Below are positions 16,935 to 24,507 of a stretch of 46,561 nt of DNA, piece after piece. Positions within the stretch are counted from its first letter, which is position 1, and each line of letters begins with the position of its first letter. The notes below the pieces were generated by a model that had not been told where the DNA came from, made no database searches, and was given only the letters and a program-made list of their open reading frames with translations. Made by a program: the position numbers and the translations under genes. The stretch is from NCBI RefSeq assembly GCF_900177735.1, contig NZ_FXBB01000020.1, positions 1 to 46,561 of the forward strand, written 5' to 3'. The stretch comes from Dethiosulfovibrio salsuginis (GTDB taxonomy: Bacteria; Synergistota; Synergistia; Synergistales; Dethiosulfovibrionaceae).

Positions 16935-19049
16935 ATGTTTTTTCGCACTATCACGAGAGGCTTTTATATTTCATTAATAACCTTGCTATGGGTTTCTTCC
17001 TCCTATGCGACCTCTTTGGACATATCCGTCCCCGAGGGGGATCAGCTATCCCGGATGCTTTACGAGGTGGAGATAGCAGGAAAATCGGCGGAGCGAGAGA
17101 TAGGAAAATTACCTAGCCTGATCAACGAAGAGAGGCTAAAGATAGCGGAAGAGATGGATCTATGGGCGGAGTCGGAGCTAAAGGCCCTGGTCGAGGACCA
17201 TCATCGTAAGGTCTGGCAGGCTCTGGAGGACACCCATCTTCCCGACGATCTGAGCACCATGGCGGTGTGGTGGGAGCAGCTGAAGGCGGGGGTTATGGCG
17301 AAGGAGGACCTTGAGCAAACGGTCCAGGTGTTTCTGAGCAGAGCTGACCGTAGGGTAGCACAGGTCTCCGAGCCATTTCAGGCAAATATGTTAAGGAGCC
17401 TGGAAAACCGCTCCCAGGCTCTATTGCTTCAGTCCATGGAGGAGATCCGTCGCCCATTCCTGGAGGTAATAAGGACCAACCTACCCATATACAATCATAT
17501 TCCCCTTCCACCGGTATCTGGATCGGTTGTCTCCAAGATGGTCGCGGAAAAAAGAGGAGATCTAGGCAGATTGTCCTCCGCTGCTGTGTTAGGCCTAGGA
17601 GCGATCCTCGCCCTGATGGGCAGCAGGATCATGAAAAAACTGATGGCCAAGGTCATGGTCAAAGTTGGAGGAAAGGTAGTCAGTAAAGTCGTCCCCATAA
17701 TCGGGTGGATCCTTCTGGCCCTCGAGGGATTTCAGATGGCCCAGGCCAAGGCGACCTTGGAGGAAGAGCTGAGAAAGGCCTTCTTCCTGGAGTACAAATC
17801 CTCCGTGACAGTGCAGTCCATATGGTTCGACAGCCCTGACGGAAACTCACCCTCCCTCAGGCAGGAGATGAATCGCAACGTAGAGTCTATGCTGTCCGAC
17901 TGGCAGAGAATCTGTCACAACGAGGCGACGAATATGATTCAGAGCGCTCAGGTTCTGGCGTCGTCGGAAAAATTCAGGGAAAACGTCTCCAGAGAGCTGG
18001 ACAAGGGCACAAATTTCCAGGCCCTGTCGGACAGGATGAAAATCCTCTGGGAGGTATTCGGCACCCTGGTGGCGGATCAGTCGATGGAGTTCTTCGAGGC
18101 GGCCCTGCTGGAAGCTCCGGACAGAGGGGAGTTAAGGACCTTGGCCAGGTCAAAGGGAGCCAAGTTCGTCTACCTGTACGGAAAGTACGGCAAAGACTAT
18201 CTGGAGGCGGTCCACAAGATCGGACTGGAGAACTACCTTTCCGCCGACTGGAGCTCCACCGACCTTGACTGGGTTCTGTTAAACCGTAGACTTAGCTATC
18301 TCCCCGATCTAAAAGGCAACAGGACCGCCGCAAAGGGACTGTGGATACTGGTGTCAAACGACGCCCCTGTGGAGGGATTTTCTCCGGCCTCTCTGAGCAG
18401 AATAGCCGCTAAGGAGGATCTCTTTTTGATGCTCTGGCGAATCCTTGCCCCTGACGTCCAAAAGGTGGAGTCTTTTTTCAGGAACGATGGAGTGATGGAA
18501 AAAGTCCGTTTCTCCATGGATAAATATCCGTCGGTGGCCCCAGAGTTCATCCTAAGTCTGGGCGTAGAGTTCTGGTCAACATGGAGCGATCGCGATATAG
18601 GATCTTTGCTGGAGATAGGGGAGTATCGGCTCAAGTCCGGGCTCTCAGGGAAAGACATAGTGGTATCCCTGGAGGACCGGGCAAGTTTGATAGAGGTCTA
18701 TCAAAAGGCTGGAGAAGACGGCCTTGAGCTGTGGCACATCTACGTTGTCAAAGGTTCGGGAGAGATAGGCCGGTCGGAGGCCCTAAACGGAGTGGCGCTG
18801 CTGGCTAAAGGCTATCCTTTGAAGGACCTAAAGGAAAAGGACGGGCTTCACTTCGCCCTTTGGTGTGAGAGAATACCCTTTATAGGGAGATACGTTTTCC
18901 TCATGCTAAAAGGGCTGGGTTGGATACCTCGCTTCATAATACTGCTTGGACTTCCTATAGGGATAGGTCTTTACCTGTGGAACAGGATACGCTACCTTAA
19001 AAGGCCACCAGCGGTGAAGGTGGTAGAGGTTGAAAAGAAAGAAAAATAG
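16935..19049 (+). CDS. exported or membrane-anchored protein of unknown function
   Basis: I do not recognise a family. The 704-residue product has a signal-peptide-like start (ISLITLLWVSSSYATSLD), a helical charged domain to about residue 200, and hydrophobic helices around 215-230 (AAVLGLGAILALMG) and 252-268 (VVPIIGWILLALEGF) separated by a short Lys/Val-rich stretch. A long, mostly helical region without cysteine pairs or enzyme motifs follows. A final membrane segment (FIILLGLPIGIGLYLW, near 680) is followed by a basic tail. This layout suggests a large extracytoplasmic domain anchored at both ends. The ATG follows AAAGGAGG. It is flanked by a terminator and stands alone, so context gives no hint. 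The 258 bp upstream hold an AT-rich stretch with a small palindrome (TATACTGCATAGTATA) but no clear promoter. Confidence 0.75.
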   Translation: MFFRTITRGFYISLITLLWVSSSYATSLDISVPEGDQLSRMLYEVEIAGKSAEREIGKLPSLINEERLKIAEEMDLWAESELKALVEDHHRKVWQALEDTHLPDDLSTMAVWWEQLKAGVMAKEDLEQTVQVFLSRADRRVAQVSEPFQANMLRSLENRSQALLLQSMEEIRRPFLEVIRTNLPIYNHIPLPPVSGSVVSKMVAEKRGDLGRLSSAAVLGLGAILALMGSRIMKKLMAKVMVKVGGKVVSKVVPIIGWILLALEGFQMAQAKATLEEELRKAFFLEYKSSVTVQSIWFDSPDGNSPSLRQEMNRNVESMLSDWQRICHNEATNMIQSAQVLASSEKFRENVSRELDKGTNFQALSDRMKILWEVFGTLVADQSMEFFEAALLEAPDRGELRTLARSKGAKFVYLYGKYGKDYLEAVHKIGLENYLSADWSSTDLDWVLLNRRLSYLPDLKGNRTAAKGLWILVSNDAPVEGFSPASLSRIAAKEDLFLMLWRILAPDVQKVESFFRNDGVMEKVRFSMDKYPSVAPEFILSLGVEFWSTWSDRDIGSLLEIGEYRLKSGLSGKDIVVSLEDRASLIEVYQKAGEDGLELWHIYVVKGSGEIGRSEALNGVALLAKGYPLKDLKEKDGLHFALWCERIPFIGRYVFLMLKGLGWIPRFIILLGLPIGIGLYLWNRIRYLKRPPAVKVVEVEKKEK

Positions 19050-19057
19050 GTACAGGT

Positions 19058-19089
19058 AGTGCTGTGGATAGTTTTTTCTCCACAGCACT
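19058..19089 (+). terminator. hairpin terminator after the 704-residue protein gene
   Basis: An 11-bp perfect stem (19058-19068 with 19079-19089) with a T-rich loop is followed by CTTTA. The MITE-like repeat at 19096 is inserted directly in the T-rich tail; removing it and one flanking duplicate restores CTTTATTTACTC. Confidence 0.7.
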
Positions 19090-19095
19090 CTTTAG

Positions 19096-19338
19096 AGCAC
19101 CTCTAGAAACTCTAATCCTCGGAGAGATCGTTCCGACGGAGCCCAGAGCCCGTATACTCGACATGCCGTAGTGTGTAGTACGAATGGGGCGACAGGACGT
19201 CGCCCCAAGCCGAGGGGGCACAGGACGTGCCCTCCGAGGGGGTTCGTACGAAACAGGCAGGTCGAGTATACGGTTGGTCCAGGGCGTAGGCGGAATGGTC
19301 TCTTCGAGGGGACTCGAAAGTGAGTTTTTAGAGGTTCC
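19096..19338. mobile_element. 243-bp structured MITE-like repeat, copy 1
   Basis: This is one of two similar copies in direct orientation (the other is 27550-27792). The ends pair (AGCACCTCTAGAAACTC with GAGTTTTTAGAGGTTCC). Inside are nested inverted repeats, including GTATACTCGAC with GTCGAGTATAC and GTACGAA with TTCGTAC. At the tip two hairpins sit side by side, each with the loop AGGAC (GGGGCGAC/GTCGCCCC and a G-rich GGGGCAC/GTGCCCTC stem). Flanks are CTTTAG and CTTTAT, a near-perfect 6-bp target duplication. It encodes no protein, so it would need a transposase in trans if mobile. Confidence 0.75.
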
Positions 19339-19344
19339 CTTTAT

Positions 19345-20088
19345 TTACTCGTCGCCAGGACAGTCCTTTGCCTCGAGAACCTGATTCATGCCGTATATGA
19401 GGTGCTTTTCCATCCCATCTTTAGCCTCTACCACCTTACCTGAGGAGATAAGTTCGGCTATTTTACGATGCTCGTTAAGCATATGCTCCCATCTATCGGA
19501 TGAAAGCACCAGGTAGGAATATCTCTGGGTAAAGATCTCGGTCCTGATAGCGTTCAAGAGTTTTATCAAAACCGTATTACCAGCTATCTCGGCTATTTTT
19601 TCATGAAACTCAAACTGCAATTCTATGTTTTTCTCGACAAGAGAATTTTCTTTCCCTCTAAGCTTATACTGTTCCTTAACTATTTCCATCAACTCTTGAG
19701 CTTTTTCGGGGGTTATTCGCTCCGCCGCCCAAGCGGCAATCTGAGCCTCCAGAAGAATTCTGACCTGCATCAGCTCCAAAAAACGTTCCTTTGACGCCGT
19801 TGGGTTGCTTATCATCTCGATAAGCTCTGTGTTGTTTATTCGCGCGAGGGCATTGGGTTGAATGTATGTTCCCATTCCCGGTCTGGATTCAAGAACCCCA
19901 AACAGGGCCAGTGCCTTTAGAGCCTCTCTGACGCTGTTCCGGCTGACGGCAAATTGTTGAGCTAAGGATGTCTCGCTAGGTATTTTTTCACCTGGGAGCC
20001 AGCTTCCCCCCTTTATAAGAGCTATCATCTGGTCCAATACGTCCTCGTAAATGGCGGATCTATTGATAGGTTTTATCACACTTTCCAT
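19345..20088 (-). CDS. FadR-subfamily GntR transcriptional regulator
   Basis: This 247-residue regulator has an N-terminal winged helix (LIKGGSWLPGEKIPSETSLA, QQFAVSRNSVREALKALALF, GVLESRPGMGTYI) and a C-terminal all-helical FCD ligand domain, whose metal-binding-type residues are plausible in EFHEKIAEIAGN and LNEHRKIAELI. I start at the ATG at 20088, 11 nt after AAGGAG; another ATG at 20097 is too close to that site. It is divergent from the TRAP operon and shares operator-like sites with it, so it probably represses the operon and itself until the transported acid is present. FCD regulators usually bind carboxylic acids. Confidence 0.87.
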   Translation of the reverse strand: MESVIKPINRSAIYEDVLDQMIALIKGGSWLPGEKIPSETSLAQQFAVSRNSVREALKALALFGVLESRPGMGTYIQPNALARINNTELIEMISNPTASKERFLELMQVRILLEAQIAAWAAERITPEKAQELMEIVKEQYKLRGKENSLVEKNIELQFEFHEKIAEIAGNTVLIKLLNAIRTEIFTQRYSYLVLSSDRWEHMLNEHRKIAELISSGKVVEAKDGMEKHLIYGMNQVLEAKDCPGDE

Positions 20089-20103
20089 GATGGTCATCAC
20101 TCC

Positions 20104-20114
20104 TTGTTGGACAA
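20104..20114 (-). promoter_or_regulatory. operator in the leader of the GntR gene
   Basis: TTGTTGGACAA is a TTGT-n3-ACAA palindrome of the kind bound by FadR/FCD regulators. It lies just downstream of a minus-strand extended -10 (TGCTACAAT, -10 at 20119-20124) and touches the AAGGAG site of the regulator gene, a position suited to autoregulation. Confidence 0.6.
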
Positions 20115-20192
20115 CCATATTGTAGCATGTTTCTACCGCAATATCCCATCCCAAGTGAATATAATCACTCAGATAATATGCAGTATACTTGC

Positions 20193-20237
20193 TTGACCGA
20201 ATGATCTGAATGATCTACAATGTCAAATGTCCAACAA
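20193..20237 (+). promoter_or_regulatory. TRAP operon promoter with FadR-type operator
   Basis: TTGACC at 20193-20198 and TACAAT at 20216-20221 are 17 nt apart. ATGTCCAACAA at 20227-20237 matches the inverted form of the 20104-20114 operator at 10 of 11 positions and covers the likely start point. Binding there would block initiation. Confidence 0.68.
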
Positions 20238-20280
20238 CCAACCGTACTACATTTAAACGACACCGAGAGGAGGAGTTCCC

Positions 20281-20850
20281 TTGCACCCAGAGAGTAAAAC
20301 AACCTTTTTTATCGACAAATTCTTTAGAATCGCCCTTTCTTTTCTGATGATCACCGTAACCGTAATGATCTTTATCCAGGTGCTACTGCGCTACGTCTTC
20401 AGAGCCCCACTTATGGGAATAGAGGAGTTACTGGTGTTCCCCGCTATATGGCTTTATTTTTTAGGAGGGGCTAACGCATCCAGAGAAGGCACCCAGATAG
20501 TGGCTCGAGTGCTAGAGGTTTTCATGAAGAGCAAGAAAAAAGTGTTTTTAGTCAGGACAGTAGGTTCGTCTTTAGGTTTTATCGTCTCAAGCTGGCTAGG
20601 TTGGTGGTCCTACGACTATCTCCGTTACTGTCTAAGGGTATCGAAGGAGAGTCCGACTCTCTACGTTCCGATGATATACGTCGAGTCCGCCGTATTCGTA
20701 GGGACGATCCTTATGGCCATATATACCCTTCGACAGGTCGTAAAGGACTACCTCGAATATCGAAACTCCTCTGACGACGAATTATTTAACCCCGAACCCT
20801 GTGGAGCGGAACTACCCTCTGTGAAGATAGAAGGAGTTGATCACCAATGA
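20281..20850 (+). CDS. TRAP transporter small membrane subunit (DctQ)
   Basis: This 189-residue protein has the four membrane helices of DctQ subunits (for example IALSFLMITVTVMIFIQVLL and the motif RYVFRAPLMGIEELLVFPAI, which is characteristic). It partners DctM in sodium-driven import of an organic acid. The start is a TTG seven bases after GAGGAGGAG. The stop overlaps the dctM ATG by four bases, so the two subunits are coupled. Confidence 0.88.
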   Translation: MHPESKTTFFIDKFFRIALSFLMITVTVMIFIQVLLRYVFRAPLMGIEELLVFPAIWLYFLGGANASREGTQIVARVLEVFMKSKKKVFLVRTVGSSLGFIVSSWLGWWSYDYLRYCLRVSKESPTLYVPMIYVESAVFVGTILMAIYTLRQVVKDYLEYRNSSDDELFNPEPCGAELPSVKIEGVDHQ

Positions 20851-22151
20851 TCGGTGTAACAGTAGCGTCCCTGGTAGTGCTTGTCGTCCTATTGACCTTT
20901 GGTGTCCCACTTCCTTTCTGTTTTGGTGGCTCTTTGATGATAATGAACATCTTCGGCGGGGTAACCATGAAAGGGATGATGATGTGGGGGTTCAACCAGC
21001 TGTCTAACCCGGTTCTTCTGTGCATCCCGTTGTTCGTATTCGCCGGATCCCTTATGAGCGAAAGCGGCATAGCCAAGTCATTACTTCACTTCGTTAACGT
21101 TTTCGTCGGGAGAATAAGAGGGGGACTAGGGGTCGTAGCGTCGATCAGCTGTGCGATTATCGGAGCAATTTCCGGCAGTGGGCTAACGGGAGTCGCGGCG
21201 ACAGGGCCGATTCTCATCCCTCAGATGGAAAAGATGGGTTATCCAAGAGGTTATGCTACCGCCCTTGTGACTAACTCCTCAATTTTGGGATTGTTGATCC
21301 CTCCAAGCGTCACCATGATCGTATACGGCTGGGTGACGGAAACATCCATTCTGGCCTGTTTTCTGGCGACAGTAGGGCCAGGGTTGCTTATAACCGCTCT
21401 CTTCGCCGTCGTTAACATGGTATGGGCCAGACGTTTTCCCTTGAAACTGGAGCCTAAGATGGAGAGAGCTGAAAAGATAAGGGAGGTAGGCAAAAGGACC
21501 TGGGCCGCCATCCCAGCTTTGATGATGCCTGTGATAGTTCTAGGCGGAATATACGGAGGGATAATGACTCCGACCGAAGCCGCCGCTGTGGCAGTCGTCT
21601 ACTCCGTACCAGTAGGTTTTTTCGTCTATAAAGGGCTGACTTTAAAGGAATTTTACTCTGTAGCTAAAGAGTCGGCCACATCGGTAGGGGCAATTATGGT
21701 GATGATCGTTTTCAGCCTTATGCTGAGCCAGACCTTCGTCCGGCTTCAGGTTCCTCAGGAGATAGTAAAAGCTATCTTCGGTGTCACTCAGGACAAGGTG
21801 CTTTTGCTGGTACTTATCAACTTTCTGCTGTTTTTTATCGGCATGATAGTAAACGACATCACAGGAATCATACTTACCGCACCTCTTCTGCTTCCATTGG
21901 TTCAGGCGATCGGCATAGATCCTATCCAGTTTGCCGCGATTATCGGGGTCAACTTGGCCATGGGTGGAGTCACCCCGCCATACGCCAGCATACTCTATCT
22001 GGGAATGAGAATAGGAAAGGTAGAGTTCACCGAGATACTGAAACCAGCGATGATTTTATTGGTCCTTGGATACGTTCCAGTGGTTTTCCTGACGTCTTTC
22101 TGGCCCGACCTATCGTTGTTTTTACCTAGATTGATGGGATTTGTTCAATAA
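20847..22151 (+). CDS. TRAP transporter large membrane subunit (DctM)
   Basis: This 434-residue subunit carries out ion-coupled transport across the inner membrane. About a dozen hydrophobic helices are present, with the family signatures IIGAISGSGLTGVAATGPIL, PQMEKMGYPRGYATALVTNS, LGLLIPPSVTMIVYG, GGIMTPTEAAAVAVVY and AIIGVNLAMGGVTPPYASIL. Length is normal. It lies between dctQ (4-nt overlap) and dctP (30-bp gap). Confidence 0.92.
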   Translation: MIGVTVASLVVLVVLLTFGVPLPFCFGGSLMIMNIFGGVTMKGMMMWGFNQLSNPVLLCIPLFVFAGSLMSESGIAKSLLHFVNVFVGRIRGGLGVVASISCAIIGAISGSGLTGVAATGPILIPQMEKMGYPRGYATALVTNSSILGLLIPPSVTMIVYGWVTETSILACFLATVGPGLLITALFAVVNMVWARRFPLKLEPKMERAEKIREVGKRTWAAIPALMMPVIVLGGIYGGIMTPTEAAAVAVVYSVPVGFFVYKGLTLKEFYSVAKESATSVGAIMVMIVFSLMLSQTFVRLQVPQEIVKAIFGVTQDKVLLLVLINFLLFFIGMIVNDITGIILTAPLLLPLVQAIGIDPIQFAAIIGVNLAMGGVTPPYASILYLGMRIGKVEFTEILKPAMILLVLGYVPVVFLTSFWPDLSLFLPRLMGFVQ

Positions 22152-22181
22152 AAGCACCAAAAAAATGAGGAGGGATGTATT

Positions 22182-23183
22182 GTGAAAAAGTTACTGTTAG
22201 GGGCTGCCTTATGTCTGATTGGACTCTTTAATCTATCGGACACGGCTTCCGCCAAAAACGTCGTCTGGAAGCTGTCTCACGTAAGACCGGAGGGAACCAC
22301 CGTCGACAAGGATCTCAGGGCCTTCGCAAGCAGGGTAAGCGAGCTAACTGAGGGAAGGGTCGATATTCAGATTTACCCCGCAAATCAGCTAGGGGACTAC
22401 ACCGTAGTCCACGAGAGCGTCAGCGTAGGAGCCGTCGAGATGGCCTGTCAGCCTCCAGCGGTGGCGGCGGACAAGAGGCTTCAGATTCTGTGGTTCCCCT
22501 ACATAGTTGAGAGCTGGGATCAGGCCCGTAAAAACTTCGTTTCATCGTCGGAGTTTATGAAGGTCGCCGAGGATCTTCTAGCCAAACAGGACATAAAGCT
22601 ACTGGCAACATACCCAGTGTATTTTGGGGGAATCGCTACCAAAAAAGAGCCTGTTGAGCCAGGTAACCCGGACGTGAAGAAAAACCTGAAAGTCAGAGTT
22701 CCTCCGATGAAGTCATTCCAGCTGCTAGCTAACGCTCTCGGATATCAAGCCACTCCATTGCCCTTTTCCGAGGCCTTTACCGCTATTCAGACGGGGATAG
22801 TCGACGGAGTTATCGGATCAGGGGCGGAAGGATATTACGCTAACTTCAGAGATGTCATAGAGAACTACATACCGGTGAACACCCATTTCGAGTGTTGGTA
22901 TCTATACGTGAACATGGAAACCTGGTCTTCTATGAGCGAGTCCGATCGGGAACTTATCTCCAAGGCAGCGGAGGAGTTTGAGAGTGCCAGGCTTGTGAAC
23001 GCAGAGAAAGAGCAAGGGGAAAACGAGGACAAGCTCGCAAAATACGGCATCAAAGTCATATCCGTAACAGACGAACAGATCGACTTAATGGCCACTAAAA
23101 CCCAGAACGAGGTCTGGCCCCAGATCAAGAAGGACTTAGGAGAGAAATGGGCAGATGAAGTTCTGTCGAAAATAGTCAAGTAA
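22182..23183 (+). CDS. TRAP transporter periplasmic binding protein (DctP)
   Basis: This 333-residue protein has a signal peptide (LLGAALCLIGLFNLSDTASA) and the DctP pattern: WKLSHVRPEGTTVDKDLRAF, QIYPANQLGDYTVVHESVSV, and the substrate-gripping helix with the ordered Arg in LKVRVPPMKSFQLLANALGY, then PLPFSEAFTAIQTGIVDGV. The Arg in KVRVPP normally binds a carboxylate, so an organic acid is the likely ligand. The GTG start follows GAGGAGGG. It is followed by a GC-rich hairpin before the dehydrogenase gene. Confidence 0.9.
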   Translation: MKKLLLGAALCLIGLFNLSDTASAKNVVWKLSHVRPEGTTVDKDLRAFASRVSELTEGRVDIQIYPANQLGDYTVVHESVSVGAVEMACQPPAVAADKRLQILWFPYIVESWDQARKNFVSSSEFMKVAEDLLAKQDIKLLATYPVYFGGIATKKEPVEPGNPDVKKNLKVRVPPMKSFQLLANALGYQATPLPFSEAFTAIQTGIVDGVIGSGAEGYYANFRDVIENYIPVNTHFECWYLYVNMETWSSMSESDRELISKAAEEFESARLVNAEKEQGENEDKLAKYGIKVISVTDEQIDLMATKTQNEVWPQIKKDLGEKWADEVLSKIVK

Positions 23184-23201
23184 GCAGGTAGTTTCAAAAA
23201 A

Positions 23202-23239
23202 GAGGGAGAGGTTCCCCGACCAAGGATCTCCTCTCCCTC
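23202..23239 (+). other. hairpin between dctP and the dehydrogenase gene
   Basis: A 10-bp perfect stem (23202-23211 with 23230-23239) without a following T-run lies 19 bp after dctP. It may protect or attenuate the transporter transcript rather than terminate it fully. A perfect -35-like TTGACA follows at 23253-23258, but I see no convincing -10. Confidence 0.5.
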
Positions 23240-23367
23240 ACCGCGATGGTGCTTGACACGATAAGGTCAGTATAGCATTTATCGATCTTTTTGTGGCGCT
23301 CCATCGTCGATAAAAAAGGCTACATCGTATACCCCATACGAATATCGACGATCAGGAAGTGATTACG

Positions 23368-24462
23368 ATGGAAACAAAGCGTTTTGCCGTATTAGGAAGC
23401 GGCAACGGTGCCCGGGCTTTCTGCGCTCAAATAGCGGCCAAGGGATACCAAGTAGCTATGTGGGAGCCTCTTGAGGCGACGGAAGATTATCTTAAGCTAA
23501 AGGATAATCCTGAGATGTTTTTAAGCGGAGACATCAATTTAGGCGGCAAATTGTCGTTGGTGACGATGGATATCTCCGAGGCGATGGAAGGGGCCGACGT
23601 TATACTGGTCGTGGTTCCGTCCTTCGCACACGAGCCTATTTTCAAGAAGATGATACCGAATCTCCAGGATGGCCAACATATAGTCATGGTTCCTGGGAAC
23701 TTCTCCGGATTTAGGCTTAAGAAAATGATGAAAAAAATGGGAGTTTCAAAGGAAATCTCGATCTCCGGCACGACGTCCATGCCCTATGCCTGTCGAATAT
23801 CGAGCTACAACACCGTATCCATTTACAAGAAAAAATTTGCCATGAAACTGGGGACCTCTCCTGTATCCCAAAATACCGAGGTCCTGAATATCCTTAACAA
23901 CGTTTTTAAAGGTTACGTTAACTTCATAGCCGCCGAGTCTCTCCTTGAGGTCGACCTGGACAACCCTAACTACGTGGTCCATCCTTTCCCCGTCCTGTTC
24001 AATTTTGGGGATATAGAGAAAAATGGCTCTACCTATAGGCACTATATCGACGGCATAACCCCTATGATATCCGAGTTTATGGAGCGAATGGACGAGGAGA
24101 GGCTCATGATAGGTAAGACTTTAGGGCTCACCCTCCAGGACTGTCTCTCTCAGCTGAAGATGTACTACGGGGAGAACCAATCGAAGAACATATACGAGTT
24201 CGTCCATAGCCCAGAATCACCTTATTTCGACCTAGTCGGTCAAAACGTGAAAGGTAGATACCTGACCGAGGACGTCCCAGGGGTGGTCTTGCCGGCCAAG
24301 CTACTAGCGGAAAAAGCGGGAGTAAAGGCCCCTATAGCTGACCTAGTGGTGGAGACGACGTCGTTCGTCCATAACGTCGACTATCTATCGAAAGGAACTA
24401 CCTTAGAGACACTGGGGATAGAGGATAAAAATATCGAAGAGATAAAAGCCCTGGCGTTATAG
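23368..24462 (+). CDS. opine dehydrogenase family NAD(P)-dependent enzyme
   Basis: This 364-residue enzyme belongs to the octopine/nopaline dehydrogenase family. The N-terminal Rossmann fold has VLGSGNGARAFCAQIAAKG (residues ~7-25) and ADVILVVVPSFAHEPIF. The C-terminal helical domain has NPNYVVHPFPVLFNFG and YRHYIDGITP, matching the opine dehydrogenase substrate domain with its conserved His and Asp. Such enzymes form or break secondary amines between an amino acid and a 2-oxo acid. The ATG at 23368 follows AGGAA with 9-nt spacing; the in-frame GTG at 23359 lies too close. Its place behind a TRAP transporter and FadR-type repressor suggests it handles the imported compound, perhaps an opine. 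The exact substrate is not known. Confidence 0.8.
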   Translation: METKRFAVLGSGNGARAFCAQIAAKGYQVAMWEPLEATEDYLKLKDNPEMFLSGDINLGGKLSLVTMDISEAMEGADVILVVVPSFAHEPIFKKMIPNLQDGQHIVMVPGNFSGFRLKKMMKKMGVSKEISISGTTSMPYACRISSYNTVSIYKKKFAMKLGTSPVSQNTEVLNILNNVFKGYVNFIAAESLLEVDLDNPNYVVHPFPVLFNFGDIEKNGSTYRHYIDGITPMISEFMERMDEERLMIGKTLGLTLQDCLSQLKMYYGENQSKNIYEFVHSPESPYFDLVGQNVKGRYLTEDVPGVVLPAKLLAEKAGVKAPIADLVVETTSFVHNVDYLSKGTTLETLGIEDKNIEEIKALAL

Positions 24463-24463
24463 T

Positions 24464-24507
24464 AAAAGCGATGGTCCTGCTCTTATAGGAGCAGGACCAT
24501 CGCTTTT
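24464..24507. terminator. bidirectional intrinsic terminator
   Basis: A perfect 19-bp stem (24464-24482 with 24489-24507) with a 6-nt loop has A-runs on the left and T-runs on the right, so it can act in both directions. Its right arm overlaps the stop codon of the histidine kinase gene. Confidence 0.93.

Noticed and set aside
19096-19338. CRISPR array or tRNA cluster in the palindromic stretches
   Set aside because: The internal repeats are inverted, not regularly spaced direct repeats, and no tRNA cloverleaf or CCA-type end is present. No CRISPR, tRNA or rRNA was found elsewhere in the window.
23253-23275. Promoter for the opine-dehydrogenase-type gene
   Set aside because: TTGACA is perfect but the sequence 16-18 nt downstream (CATTTA) is a poor -10, so I did not call it.
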